Origin: Aeromicrobium terrae | GTDB taxonomy: Bacteria; Actinomycetota; Actinomycetes; Propionibacteriales; Nocardioidaceae | Direction of reading: 5' to 3' | DNA length: 63,393 bases | Assembly (NCBI RefSeq): GCF_008039565.1 | Contig: NZ_VDUX01000009.1 | Coordinates: 1 to 63,393, forward strand | In this document: positions 25,908 to 34,151 of the stretch, piece after piece | How positions within the stretch are numbered: the first letter of the stretch is position 1 | Layout: each line of letters starts with the position of its first letter | Notes under the pieces: generated by a model | Database searches by the model: none | The model's input: only the letters and a program-made list of their open reading frames with translations | Told to the model about the DNA's origin: nothing | Program-made: the position numbers and the translations under genes

Positions 25908-26771
25908 CTACTTCAGGAACTTGCTGGTGCTGCGGTCCTTGAGCGGCTTGCCGCCGGTCTGGCAGGTGGCGCAGTACTGGAGCGACGAGTCGGCGAACAC
26001 CACCTCGCGCACCGTGTCGCCGCAGACCGGGCACGCCTCGCCGGTGCGGCCGTGGACTCGCATCCGCCCGCGCTTGCTGTCCTTGAGCTCCGACGCAGGC
26101 TTGCCGTGCGCCTCCGCGAGCGCCTCACGGAGCACGGTGTCGATCGCCGCGGACAGCCGCTCGACCTCCTCGGCGTCGAGATCGGCGGCGATGGCGAACG
26201 GCGACATCTTGGCGGCGTGCAGGATCTCGTCGCTGTACGCGTTGCCGATGCCCGCGACGACCTTCTGGTCGCGCAGCAGCCGCTTGACCTGCATCCGCCG
26301 GCCCTCCAGCAGCGGGGCGAGCTCGAAGCCCTCCGCGAGCGGGTCGGGACCGAGCGCCGCGACGCCCGGGACGTCCTGCGGGTCACGGACGGCATAGACG
26401 GCGAGGCCCTTGCGGGTGCCGGCCTCGGTGAGGTCGAACCCGACGTGCGGGCCGTCGCCCGCGTCGAGGCGGACGCGCATGGCGAGCGGGCCGTTGCCCA
26501 GCTTCAGCCGCTTGTCGCTGAGGTGGTCGGCCCAGCGCAGCCAGCCGGCCTTGGCCAGGTGGATGACGAGGTGGAGGCCGTCGACCTCGAGGTCGACGAA
26601 CTTGCCGTGCCGCTGGACGTCGGTGACCTGCAGTCCCGAGTACGCCGTGACCGGCGGGTCGAACGTCTTCAGCACCGAGATGGAGGCCAGCTCGATCTCT
26701 GCGACGACGGCGCCGACCGCGCGCTCGCGCAGGAACGCGACGAGCGCGTCGACCTCCGGCATCTCGGGCAC
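25908..26771 (-). CDS. Fpg/Nei family DNA glycosylase
   Basis: 287-residue base-excision repair enzyme that removes oxidised bases and nicks the strand. The N-terminus, after a GTG start, reads MPEMPEV, giving the catalytic Pro and Glu. GIGNAYSDEILHAAKMSP is the helix-two-turn-helix with the key Asn. The C-terminal zinc finger has CPVCGDTV and YCATCQTGG. Fpg versus Nei specificity is not clear: the Lys in the lesion-recognition segment (RHGKFV) is common to both. It is a complete, single gene with no operon partner. Confidence 0.93.
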   Translation of the reverse strand: MPEMPEVDALVAFLRERAVGAVVAEIELASISVLKTFDPPVTAYSGLQVTDVQRHGKFVDLEVDGLHLVIHLAKAGWLRWADHLSDKRLKLGNGPLAMRVRLDAGDGPHVGFDLTEAGTRKGLAVYAVRDPQDVPGVAALGPDPLAEGFELAPLLEGRRMQVKRLLRDQKVVAGIGNAYSDEILHAAKMSPFAIAADLDAEEVERLSAAIDTVLREALAEAHGKPASELKDSKRGRMRVHGRTGEACPVCGDTVREVVFADSSLQYCATCQTGGKPLKDRSTSKFLK

Positions 26772-26780
26772 CCTCGAAAT

Positions 26781-27881
26781 CTACCCGTCGTGTCGGACGT
26801 AGAACGCCTCCATGCCGGGCCAGGTGGTGCCCGCGGCGGCGCGGCCGGTGAGCACTCCGAGGTGGCCGCCCGGCGCCTCGAGCAGGTGCGCGTCGGCCGA
26901 GCCCGGGACGAGGTCGAGCAGGTGGGTGACCGCCGGGAGCGGCGCCAGGGTGTCGTTCAGCCCGGCGACGACCAGCACCGGCTGCTCGATGTCGGACAGC
27001 GCGACGGCGCGACCGCCGAGCTGCATGGTGCCGGTCGCGAACTCGTTGGTGCGCATCACCACGTGGTACAGCTGCCCGAACGTCCGGCCTGGGTAGGCGT
27101 ACATGTTGTCCATGAACCGGTCGACGGCCTCGAGCTGGGCCAGGAAGTCGCGGTCGTCGGCGCGCATCAGCATCGAGATCGGCTTGGTCAGGTACTTGTC
27201 GATCGCGGAGAGCTGGAAGCCCAGCCGGGTCAGCGGCGCAGGAATGCCGCCGGCCAGCTTGTAGGTGGTGCTGACGACGCGGACGCCGGCGCGGTTGATC
27301 GGCCGGGCGATCGCGAGGATCGGCACGGCGTGCAGGTCGAACGGGCTGGCGATCGCGGTGGCCGTGGCGATCGGCAGGTCCTCGTGCGCCGCGGTGGTGA
27401 GCATCGTGAAGATGCCGCCGAGGCTCCACCCGGCCGCATGAACAGGCTCTGCTCCATCAGCCGCCCGCGGCCCGGCACCCCCGCCGGCCGCTTCGTCGGC
27501 CGTGCGCTGCACCGCCCACGGCAGGACCTCGTCGACCCAGTGCTCGATGCCCAGCCCGCGGTGGCCGAAGCTCACCGGCCCGTAGTCCACGAGGTAGACC
27601 GGCCGGCCCTGGTTGACGAAGTACTCGACGACGCTGCACCCGCGGCGCAGGTCGAACGCCAGCGCCGGTGCCGCCAGCGGCGGGATCAGCAGCAGCGGCT
27701 TGCCGTGCTGCTCGACGCCCGGGACGGGGTCGTAGCGGTACAGGTCCGCGTGGCCGGACTGGTCCACCCGCGTCCGCGGCGTCTGCCGCAGGTCCGCGAT
27801 CGGCCGGCCGCGCACCTTGTCGCGCAGGTTCTCGACCGACGCCCCGAGGTCACGAGGGACGCGGAGCTGGGGAAGGGCCAC
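26781..27881 (-). CDS. PHA-synthase-like alpha/beta hydrolase
   Basis: 366-residue protein resembling class III polyhydroxyalkanoate synthases/depolymerases in layout. It has LLLIPPLAAPALAFDLRRGCSVVEYF, VDYGPVSF, a nucleophile elbow AAGWSLGG near Ser153, VVAGLNDTLAP with an Asp, and APGGHLG with the His. True PHA synthases use Cys in GxCxGG; here it is Ser, so a hydrolase or acyltransferase is more likely than polymerisation. A GTG start is used. It lies 9 bases from the glycosylase start on the same strand. No phaA/phaB genes are near. Confidence 0.8.
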   Translation of the reverse strand: MALPQLRVPRDLGASVENLRDKVRGRPIADLRQTPRTRVDQSGHADLYRYDPVPGVEQHGKPLLLIPPLAAPALAFDLRRGCSVVEYFVNQGRPVYLVDYGPVSFGHRGLGIEHWVDEVLPWAVQRTADEAAGGGAGPRAADGAEPVHAAGWSLGGIFTMLTTAAHEDLPIATATAIASPFDLHAVPILAIARPINRAGVRVVSTTYKLAGGIPAPLTRLGFQLSAIDKYLTKPISMLMRADDRDFLAQLEAVDRFMDNMYAYPGRTFGQLYHVVMRTNEFATGTMQLGGRAVALSDIEQPVLVVAGLNDTLAPLPAVTHLLDLVPGSADAHLLEAPGGHLGVLTGRAAAGTTWPGMEAFYVRHDG

Positions 27882-27899
27882 GGGGCCGAGTCTCGCAGA

Positions 27900-29120
27900 T
27901 CAGCCGGTGAGCGTGAGACCGAGGAGGGCGAGGTTCAGGCTGATCACGACCGCGGCGACGCCCCAGGCCGCGACCGTCAGGCCGCGCGGGTTCACGTGCT
28001 CGCCCATCACCTCGCGGTCGGCGGTCAGCAGCACCAGGGGCACCAGCGCGAACGGGATGCCGATCGACAGCACGACCTGCGAGATGACCAGTGCGTTGCT
28101 CGGCTCGGCGCCGAGGGCGAGCACGATGATCGCCGGGATCACCGTGACGAGCCGGCGCACGATCATCGCCAGCCGGATGCCGAGCAGGCCCTGCATGACC
28201 TCGGCGCCGGCCGCGCTGCCCACCGACGTCGAGGCCAGGCCCGATCCGAGCAGGGCCACCGCGAACAGCAGGGCGACGCCGGCGCCGAGCTCGGAGGTGA
28301 TGACGTCGTGCACGCCGGTGAGCGTGTCGGTGCCGGGCAGCCCCTGCAGTCCCGCAGCCGCGACGACGAGCAGCGAGAGGTTCATCAGGCCGGCGAGGAG
28401 CAGGGCCGACGCGACGTCGACCCGCGTGACCCGCAGCAGCTCGGCGACCGAGAGGCCGTCGCCACGGTTCCCGAGCCGGTCGACGGTCAGGCTGGAGTGC
28501 AGGTAGATGACGTGCGGCATGACCGTCGCGCCGATGATGCCGGAGGCGAGCAGGACGCTGTCGCTGCCCGCGAACGTCGGGAGCAGTCCCTCGGCGAGCG
28601 GGGCGGCCTCCGGTGGGTTCACGAACAGGCCGGCGAGGAACCCGACCGCGATCAGCACGAGGAAGCCCATGATGACCCGCTCGAGCGTGCTCTGGCCGCG
28701 GACGTCGCCGATGCGCAGGATCACGATCGACGTGGCCGCCGTGATGAGCGCACCGACGATCAGCGGCAGGTCGAACAGCAGGTTCAGGGCGATCGCGCCG
28801 CCGACGACCTCGGCCATGTCGGTCGCGACCGCCACCACCTCCGCCTGCGCCCAGAACGCCAGCCGGGGCGCTCGGGACAGGCGGTCACCTACGTGGGTCG
28901 AGAGCGACCGTCCGGTGACCATGCCGAGCTTCGCCGACAGGTACTGCACGAGCACGGCCATGACGTTGGCCAGCACCACGACCCAGACGAGGGTGTAGCC
29001 GAACTTCGCCCCGGCCGTCACGTTCGTGGCGACGTTGCCGGGGTCGACGTAGGCGACGGCGGCCACGAAGGCCGGTCCGAGCAGCGCGAGGCTGCGGACC
29101 ACCGGCGCCTTGCTGAGCAT
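27900..29120 (-). CDS. mntH: Nramp family divalent metal (Mn2+/Fe2+) transporter
   Basis: 406-residue membrane protein with about 11 helices. The metal site is visible as DPGNVAT (Asp26, Asn29) in helix 1 and VMPHVIYLHSSL in helix 6, where Met-Pro-His fits Mn2+/Fe2+ selectivity. It imports divalent metal using the proton gradient. The ATG at 29120 is used. The upstream gap is only 25 bases, so it probably shares transcripts with the DEAD-box helicase gene. No MntR or Fur-like site was recognised. Confidence 0.93.
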   Translation of the reverse strand: MLSKAPVVRSLALLGPAFVAAVAYVDPGNVATNVTAGAKFGYTLVWVVVLANVMAVLVQYLSAKLGMVTGRSLSTHVGDRLSRAPRLAFWAQAEVVAVATDMAEVVGGAIALNLLFDLPLIVGALITAATSIVILRIGDVRGQSTLERVIMGFLVLIAVGFLAGLFVNPPEAAPLAEGLLPTFAGSDSVLLASGIIGATVMPHVIYLHSSLTVDRLGNRGDGLSVAELLRVTRVDVASALLLAGLMNLSLLVVAAAGLQGLPGTDTLTGVHDVITSELGAGVALLFAVALLGSGLASTSVGSAAGAEVMQGLLGIRLAMIVRRLVTVIPAIIVLALGAEPSNALVISQVVLSIGIPFALVPLVLLTADREVMGEHVNPRGLTVAAWGVAAVVISLNLALLGLTLTG

Positions 29121-29145
29121 GGTCAGGAAGGCTACCGATCAGTGG

Positions 29146-30456
29146 TCAGCGAGCGTGCTGCGGTCGGCGCCTGCGGTTCCGGTTCCGGTTGCGGTTCCGG
29201 TTCTGCGACTGCCCCTGACCCTGGACCTGCTTCTGGGGGCGCGCGGTGCGCTGCGGAGCCACCGGTGCGGTCTCGCCGCTGGTGGCGAGCGCCTCGACGG
29301 TCAGCGGCCGCGGCGCACGACGGGCGTCGTGGCGGCGAGCCGAGACGCCGGCCTTGCGCTGCATCGTCACGACGTCGTGGAGGCCGGCCGGCGTCGTCAT
29401 CGTGATGACGGCTCCGGACTCCCCCGCGCGGGCCGTGCGGCCGGAACGGTGCACGAACGCCTTGTGCTCGGCCGGGGCGTCGTAGTGCACGACCAGCCCG
29501 ATGCCGTCGATGTGGATGCCGCGCGCAGCGACGTCGGTGGCCACGATGACCGAGGCGGCACCGCTGCGGAAGCGCTTGAGGTTCCGCTCGCGCTGGCCCT
29601 GCGAGAGGTCGCCGTGCAGGTCCACGGCGACGACGTCGCCCTGGGTGAGCTGACGGGCGAGGCGCTGCGCGCCGCGGCGCGTCCGGGTGAAGACGATCGA
29701 GCGCGGGTTCGCGGTGACGAGCTCACGGGCGATCGAGACGCGCTCGGTGTGCTCCGCGATCAGCAGGTGGTGCTCCATCGCGTCGGGCCGCTCGTCGGCC
29801 GAGTCGACCTCGTGCAACCGGTGGCGCGGAAGGTGACGGCGCACCAGCTTGTCGACCTGGCCGTCGAGCGTGGCCGACAGCAGCAGGCGCTGGCCGTCCT
29901 GCGGGGTGGACGCCAGCAGGGCGTCGACCGGCTTGAAGAAGCCGAGGTCGCACAGGTGGTCGGCCTCGTCGAGGACGGTGATCTCGACGGCATCGAGGCG
30001 GCAGGCCCGTCGCTCGATCAGGTCGTTGAGGCGACCCGGGGTGGCGATGACGACGTCGACACCGGACCGCAGTCGGTTGATCTGCTTGTTGATGGGGGCG
30101 CCGCCGTAGACGGTCGCCAGCTTCAGGCCGAGCGACGCGGCGATCGGGTCGAGCGCGTCGGCCACCTGGAGGGCGAGCTCGCGGGTCGGCAGCAGGATCA
30201 GGGCCCGGGGCGCGGTCGGACGACTCGTGCCGCCGGCGAGACGCGCGAGCACGGGCAGGCCGAACGCGAGCGTCTTGCCCGAGCCGGTGCGGGCCCGGCC
30301 CAGCACGTGGTAGCCGGCGAGCGCGTCGGGGACGACGGCCAGCTGCACCGGGGTGGGGGTGGTGATGCCGCGGCGACGCAGCACGTCGACGAGCGGGCGG
30401 GGAAGGGACAGGTCGGTAAAGGAGCGTGACGAGGCGTCACGGACAGGATTAGGCAC
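29146..30456 (-). CDS. DEAD-box RNA helicase
   Basis: 436-residue ATP-dependent RNA helicase. It has the Q motif (TPTPVQ), motif I ARTGSGKT, Ia PTRELA, II VLDEADHL, III SAT, and in the second half IVFTRT, VATDVAARGIHI and HRSGRTARAG. The C-terminal tail is Arg/Asn/Gln-rich with an RNRNRNRN run encoded by a hexamer repeat; such tails bind RNA. The GTG at 30456 is chosen because SFTDLSLPRP then falls at the usual distance; a TTG at 30522 is in frame. A structured leader of about 100 nt precedes it. Likely role: ribosome assembly or mRNA turnover, often cold-induced. Confidence 0.93.
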   Translation of the reverse strand: MPNPVRDASSRSFTDLSLPRPLVDVLRRRGITTPTPVQLAVVPDALAGYHVLGRARTGSGKTLAFGLPVLARLAGGTSRPTAPRALILLPTRELALQVADALDPIAASLGLKLATVYGGAPINKQINRLRSGVDVVIATPGRLNDLIERRACRLDAVEITVLDEADHLCDLGFFKPVDALLASTPQDGQRLLLSATLDGQVDKLVRRHLPRHRLHEVDSADERPDAMEHHLLIAEHTERVSIARELVTANPRSIVFTRTRRGAQRLARQLTQGDVVAVDLHGDLSQGQRERNLKRFRSGAASVIVATDVAARGIHIDGIGLVVHYDAPAEHKAFVHRSGRTARAGESGAVITMTTPAGLHDVVTMQRKAGVSARRHDARRAPRPLTVEALATSGETAPVAPQRTARPQKQVQGQGQSQNRNRNRNRNRRRRPQHAR

Positions 30457-30560
30457 AAGCTCACTGACTGGGAGAGGCCCGGTCAGTCCTGGTGGCGCCG
30501 AATGCGCACCCTCGCCGGGCAAGGAAGAACGCCCACTGCGACAGTGAGCGTTTCACGAGT
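30457..30560 (-). promoter_or_regulatory. Structured 5' leader of the helicase gene
   Basis: Two hairpins can form in the gap: CACTG-CGA-CAGTG with extra CGC/GCG pairs (about 30529-30551), and ACTGAC (30463-30468) with GTCAGT (30482-30487), just before the GTG at 30456. Long structured leaders are common for autoregulated RNA helicase genes. No known riboswitch was recognised. Confidence 0.4.
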
Positions 30561-30872
30561 TCACATGCTAACAGGGCCGTCCACGGGACCAGCCACCAGG
30601 TCCACGTACTCGGGGTGCTTGCCGAGGAAGTGCTTGATGTACTCGCAGGTCACGTGGATCATCAGCCCGTTCTTCCGGACGTCGTCGAGGGCGCCCGTGA
30701 CGAGCTTCGACGCCAGACCCTGCCCCTCGTACGCGTCGTCGATGACGGTGTGCGGGAACAGCACGATCCCGTCGTCGCGGGGGTGGGCCTCGGTGAATCC
30801 GGCAGTCTTGGCGTCGACGCGGATCTCGTACCGCTCGGCCTCGGGGACGTGGACGACCTCGATGTCACTCAT
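30561..30872 (-). CDS. Small GNAT-fold N-acetyltransferase (YjdJ/GATA1-like)
   Basis: 103-residue one-domain protein of the Gcn5-related 'N-acetyltransferase YjdJ-type' family (Pfam Acetyltransf_CG). It shows VIDDAYEGQGLASKLVTGALDDVR, which holds the acetyl-CoA loop, then IHVTCEYIKHFLGKHPEY with the conserved Cys and the KHPEY end. The substrate is unknown in the family. It is a single gene between purQ and the helicase leader on the same strand. Confidence 0.88.
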   Translation of the reverse strand: MSDIEVVHVPEAERYEIRVDAKTAGFTEAHPRDDGIVLFPHTVIDDAYEGQGLASKLVTGALDDVRKNGLMIHVTCEYIKHFLGKHPEYVDLVAGPVDGPVSM

Positions 30873-30887
30873 GGGTTCGACGTTAGG

Positions 30888-31562
30888 TCAGGAGGCCTGA
30901 GCGAGCGCGGCGAGGGCCGAGGTGAAGAACCCCAGCCCGTCGGTGCCGGGACCGCAGAGGTCCTCGATCGCGTGCTCGGGGTGCGGCATCAGGCCGACGA
31001 CGTTGCCCCGCTCGTTGGTGATGCCGGCGATGTCGCGGGCCGACCCGTTCGGGTTGACGTCGACGTACCGGAAGACGATGCGACCCTCCCCCTCGAGCCG
31101 GTCGAGCGTCTCGGCGTCGGCGACGAAACCGCCCTCGCCGTTCTTCAGCGGGATGGTGATCTGCTGGCCGGTCTCGTAGTCCGACGTCCACGCGGTGCCG
31201 GCGTTCTCGACCCGGAGGACCTGGTCGCGGCAGATGAACGTGCGGTGGTCGTTGCGGATCAGCGCGCCCGGCAGCAGGTGCGACTCGCACAGGATCTGGA
31301 AGCCGTTGCAGATGCCGAGCACCGGCATCCCGCCGCGGGCGGCCTCGACGACCTCGGTCATCACCGGCGCGAACCGGGCGATGGCGCCGCAGCGCAGGTA
31401 GTCGCCGTAGGAGAAGCCGCCGGGCAGGATCACGGCGTCGACGCCCTGGAGGTCGTGGTCGCCGTGCCAGAGCGCGACCGGCTCTCCGCCGGCGAGGCGG
31501 ACGGCACGGCGCGCGTCGACGTCGTCGAGCGAGCCGGGGAACGTGACGACCCCGATCCTCAC
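30888..31562 (-). CDS. purQ: Phosphoribosylformylglycinamidine synthase subunit PurQ
   Basis: 224-residue class I glutamine amidotransferase that supplies ammonia to PurL. The nucleophile Cys is in [10 protein letters not shown], and the catalytic His and Glu are in [21 protein letters not shown] is the oxyanion block. The GTG start overlaps the purS stop by 4 bases, so PurS and PurQ are made in a coupled way as expected for the small PurL system. purL itself lies 22 kb away. Confidence 0.97.
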   Translation of the reverse strand: MRIGVVTFPGSLDDVDARRAVRLAGGEPVALWHGDHDLQGVDAVILPGGFSYGDYLRCGAIARFAPVMTEVVEAARGGMPVLGICNGFQILCESHLLPGALIRNDHRTFICRDQVLRVENAGTAWTSDYETGQQITIPLKNGEGGFVADAETLDRLEGEGRIVFRYVDVNPNGSARDIAGITNERGNVVGLMPHPEHAIEDLCGPGTDGLGFFTSALAALAQAS

Positions 31563-31801
31563 GCGTCGACCCTGACCGTGAAGTCCTCGATGACCGGGTT
31601 GGAGAGCAGCGTCTCGGCGATCTGCCGGATCTCGGCGAGCGTGGCGTCGTCGGCCTCGTCGACCTCGAGCTCGAACCGCTTGCCCTGCCGGACGTCGGTG
31701 ATGCCGTCGAAGCCGAGCCGCGGGAGGGCGCCGTGGACGGCCTTGCCCTGCGGGTCGAGGATCTCGGGCTTGGGCATCACGTCGACGATCACACGGGCCA
31801 T
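31559..31801 (-). CDS. purS: Phosphoribosylformylglycinamidine synthase subunit PurS
   Basis: 80-residue bridging subunit that joins PurL and PurQ. It shows the typical [19 protein letters not shown] start and [11 protein letters not shown]. Length is normal. It is first in the purS-purQ operon and is preceded by a membrane protein gene ending 9 bases upstream. Confidence 0.96.
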   Translation of the reverse strand: MARVIVDVMPKPEILDPQGKAVHGALPRLGFDGITDVRQGKRFELEVDEADDATLAEIRQIAETLLSNPVIEDFTVRVDA

Positions 31802-31810
31802 GCCCGCATC

Positions 31811-32203
31811 CTATCGGCGCAGCCGCAGCACGATCACGGCCCCGATGTACGCCACGCCGCCGATCGCGCCGAGCTCGGCGTAGGGCGACGTGTCGGCTCC
31901 GCGCGCGACCTGGACGACGAACGCGCCGATCACCGCGACGATGAGGATCCAGCCGGCGAACAGCGACGCGTCCTTGTCGATCCCGCGGATCCGCTCGTCC
32001 TTGCGGTCCATCAGGCCCTTGACGGTCTCGCTGTAGCGGGCGAGCACCACCCAGGCGCCGGCGACGGCCGTCATCAGGGCCAGGCCGATCACCCCGAACC
32101 GCGTGTCGTCACCCACCAGTCCGGCGACGAAGTAGGCGATCCCGATCAGGATCGCGACCCCTGGGACGTACAGCGTGTGCAGCGTGGCCTTGACGTCATG
32201 CAT
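31811..32203 (-). CDS. Four-helix membrane protein paired with an XRE regulator
   Basis: 130-residue membrane protein with four hydrophobic helices ([70 protein letters not shown]) in two hairpins joined by a basic loop [10 protein letters not shown]. This resembles DUF2178-type proteins that are habitually coded beside small XRE regulators. Function unknown. It overlaps the regulator gene by 8 bases, so the two form one unit controlled from the twin operators upstream. Confidence 0.7.
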   Translation of the reverse strand: MHDVKATLHTLYVPGVAILIGIAYFVAGLVGDDTRFGVIGLALMTAVAGAWVVLARYSETVKGLMDRKDERIRGIDKDASLFAGWILIVAVIGAFVVQVARGADTSPYAELGAIGGVAYIGAVIVLRLRR

Positions 32204-32387
32204 CGAAAAACGTCTCCTCGACGGTCGTCTCGAAGTACCGGGCCAGCGCGATCGCCAGGGGGAGCGACGGCAGGTACCGCCCGGTCTCGATGGAGTTGAT
32301 GGTCTGCCGTGAGACGCCCATCGCCTCGGCCAGCGCGGCCTGCGAGATGTCTGCCTGCGTGCGCAGCGCCCTCACGACGTTCTTCAT
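32196..32387 (-). CDS. Small XRE-family HTH regulator
   Basis: 63-residue one-domain repressor beginning MKNVVRALR. The HTH is ISQAALAEAMGVSRQTINSIE, then the family tail LPLAIALARYFETTVEETFF. It has almost nothing besides the DNA-binding domain, as in regulators paired with small membrane proteins. Two copies of a perfect dyad, TGTCAAG-N4-CTTGACA, lie just upstream and are probably its own operators. A longer GTG-started form would run through the first operator and is less likely. Confidence 0.85.
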   Translation of the reverse strand: MKNVVRALRTQADISQAALAEAMGVSRQTINSIETGRYLPSLPLAIALARYFETTVEETFFDA

Positions 32388-32389
32388 GA

Positions 32390-32435
32390 TGTCAAGGGTG
32401 CTTGACACTCCTCCCGATGTCAAGTCTGCTTGACA
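32390..32435. promoter_or_regulatory. Tandem operators TGTCAAG-N4-CTTGACA
   Basis: Two perfect 7-bp inverted repeats with 4-bp centres (GGTG, TCTG) at 32390-32407 and 32418-32435, spaced 28 bp centre to centre. That is close to three helical turns, so two dimers could bind on one face. They fill the 49-bp gap between the DUF1206 stop and the XRE start. TTGACA within the upstream dyad could serve as a -35. Confidence 0.7.
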
Positions 32436-32436
32436 C

Positions 32437-33255
32437 TCAGCGGTCGAGGTGCCGCGCGCGAGCGAGGCAGAACCCGCCGTAGCAGGCGAAGCCCGCCGCG
32501 ATCGCGACGATCAGCACCGGCCCGTAGGGCTGGTCGAGCACCGTGCGCAGGGCGTCGTCGAGCCCGCCGGACTTGTCCGGGTCGTGCGTCCAGGCGGCCC
32601 AGACGAACAGGGCACCCACGAGGCCGATGGCACTGCCCTTGGCGACGTAGCCGACCTTCCCGAGGAGCACGTAGGTCCGCCCGGAGTCGCCGGTCTGCCC
32701 CTCGGCCTCCAGGTGCTCCCGGAACCTCTCGCTGAGCCCGCGCCACACCAGCCCGACGCCGTAGCCGACGACCGCCACGCCGGCGAGGCCGACGAGCCAC
32801 ACGCCCCAGCCGTGCCCCATCAGCCGGGCCGAGATCGTCTCGGACTTGTCTCCACCCGAGCCTCCCCCGCGCGCCGCGACCGAGACGGCCGCGTAGCCGA
32901 GGGCGCCGTAGACGCCGGCCTTGAACACGTCGACCCAGCGGCTCTGCCACGGGTCCGCGCCGTCCTCGTCGTGATGTCCCCAGACCAGCTCGACCAGGCG
33001 CCATAGCACCAGCAGCACCATGCCCACGGCGACGAGCCACACGACGACGCGCCCGAACGGCTGGCGGGCGAGCTCGGCCAGCGCGCCCTTGCCGCTGACG
33101 GACTCGCCGCGGTCCCCCAGCGCGAGCTGCACCGCGAGCCAGGCGATCAGGAAGTGCACCAGGGCGTACGCCAGCATGCCGACGCGCACGGCGTGGTCGA
33201 CCCACTCGCTGTCGCGCGCCTGGCGCCCGGCGTCCGACTCCGCGATGTCGTCCAT
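32437..33255 (-). CDS. DUF1206 family membrane protein
   Basis: 272-residue integral membrane protein with six hydrophobic helices arranged as three repeats of a two-helix unit, the DUF1206 pattern (RVGMLAYALVHFLIAWLA; AGVYGALGYAAVSVA; GKVGYVAKGSAIGLVGALF). Function unknown. The ATG at 33255 is chosen over a GTG two codons upstream because TAGCCT ends exactly 6 nt before it (leaderless). The XRE operators start two bases before its stop on the other side. Confidence 0.88.
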   Translation of the reverse strand: MDDIAESDAGRQARDSEWVDHAVRVGMLAYALVHFLIAWLAVQLALGDRGESVSGKGALAELARQPFGRVVVWLVAVGMVLLVLWRLVELVWGHHDEDGADPWQSRWVDVFKAGVYGALGYAAVSVAARGGGSGGDKSETISARLMGHGWGVWLVGLAGVAVVGYGVGLVWRGLSERFREHLEAEGQTGDSGRTYVLLGKVGYVAKGSAIGLVGALFVWAAWTHDPDKSGGLDDALRTVLDQPYGPVLIVAIAAGFACYGGFCLARARHLDR

Positions 33256-33281
33256 CGCCACAGGCTAGGGACGCCCGCGGG

Positions 33282-34070
33282 TCACCGCGAGGCGAGCAGA
33301 GCCTCGAGGCGGTCGAGGGTCTGGGACCAGCCGACCTCGATGCCGGCGAGCACCGCGTCGGCATCGTCAGCGTGGTCGTCGACGACGAGGACCAGCTCGA
33401 GCGCCGTGCCGGATGCCCTCGGCGCCAGGCGCAGGTCGTGCGTCAGCGACACCACGGGGCTGCCGTCCGGGCCGAGCGGGTCAAGCCTGAACGTCAGGCG
33501 CCGGCCGGGCTCGACGGCTCGGACCTGGCCAGCGGCGCGGTGCTCGGCGCCGTCGGGCTCGGACAGGACGACGGCGACTGGCCCTCCGACCACGGCGTCC
33601 ATCGTGCAGTCGGCGACGCGCAGCGGTTCCGGGGCCCACCACGCCTGCATGACCGCCGGGTCGGTCCATGCCCTCCAGACTCGGCCCACGTCGGCGGGGA
33701 CGGTGCGGCGGAGCCGGACACGACGGCCGCGGGGCTCCCCGCGGGCGGCGCGCTCCTCCACGACGCGGACGGCCCGCTCGTACTGCTCGAGCACGGAGTC
33801 CAGCGGGCTGGCCACGGCCAGCGCGGCGAGACGTCCGGCGAGGTCGCGGACCGTCTCACGGCGCAGCGCCACGACCCGGCGCCGGCCCAGCCGGTGCACC
33901 GTCACGACGCCGGCCGCCTCGAGGGCCTGGACGTGCTTGGTGGTCTGCGGCTGGCGAGCCTCGAGCAGCTGGGCCAGCTCGCCGACGGTCCGAGGAGCGG
34001 CGGCCAGCAGCTCGACGATGCGCATCCTCGTCGGCTCGGCGATCGCCGCGAGGGCGTCCTTCTGCTCCAT
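33282..34070 (-). CDS. ArsR-type HTH fused to an AHSA1/SRPBCC domain
   Basis: 262-residue fusion. Residues 1-90 are an ArsR winged helix (AIAEPTRMRIVELLAAAPRTVGELAQLL, QPQTTKHVQALEAAGVV). Residues 115-260 are an SRPBCC/AHSA1 hydrophobic-pocket domain (VPADVGRVWRAWTDPAVMQAWWAPEP). This suggests a one-component sensor in which the pocket binds a small hydrophobic ligand. The start at 34070 follows CATACT by 7 nt; an ATG at 34097 falls inside the operator. It is divergent from a free-standing AHSA1 protein and shares the palindrome at 34096-34115. Confidence 0.88.
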   Translation of the reverse strand: MEQKDALAAIAEPTRMRIVELLAAAPRTVGELAQLLEARQPQTTKHVQALEAAGVVTVHRLGRRRVVALRRETVRDLAGRLAALAVASPLDSVLEQYERAVRVVEERAARGEPRGRRVRLRRTVPADVGRVWRAWTDPAVMQAWWAPEPLRVADCTMDAVVGGPVAVVLSEPDGAEHRAAGQVRAVEPGRRLTFRLDPLGPDGSPVVSLTHDLRLAPRASGTALELVLVVDDHADDADAVLAGIEVGWSQTLDRLEALLASR

Positions 34071-34090
34071 GGCGGTCAGTATGTCGTGTC

Positions 34091-34118
34091 TTGACATATT
34101 CGTCGAGACGAATATATT
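34091..34118 (+). promoter_or_regulatory. Consensus promoter with perfect ArsR-type palindrome in the spacer
   Basis: TTGACA (34091-34096), 16-bp spacer, TATATT (34113-34118). The 20-bp palindrome ATATTCGTC-GA-GACGAATAT (34096-34115) fills the spacer. A bound ArsR dimer would block polymerase for the AHSA1 gene; the oppositely directed fusion gene starts 26 bases away and would be autoregulated. Confidence 0.75.
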
Positions 34119-34151
34119 GAGATCACCAACGAACCCGCGAGGAGACGAACC

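Noticed and set aside
26052..29405. 1,117-codon plus-strand frame
   Set aside because: Antisense to the glycosylase, hydrolase and Nramp genes; no motif.
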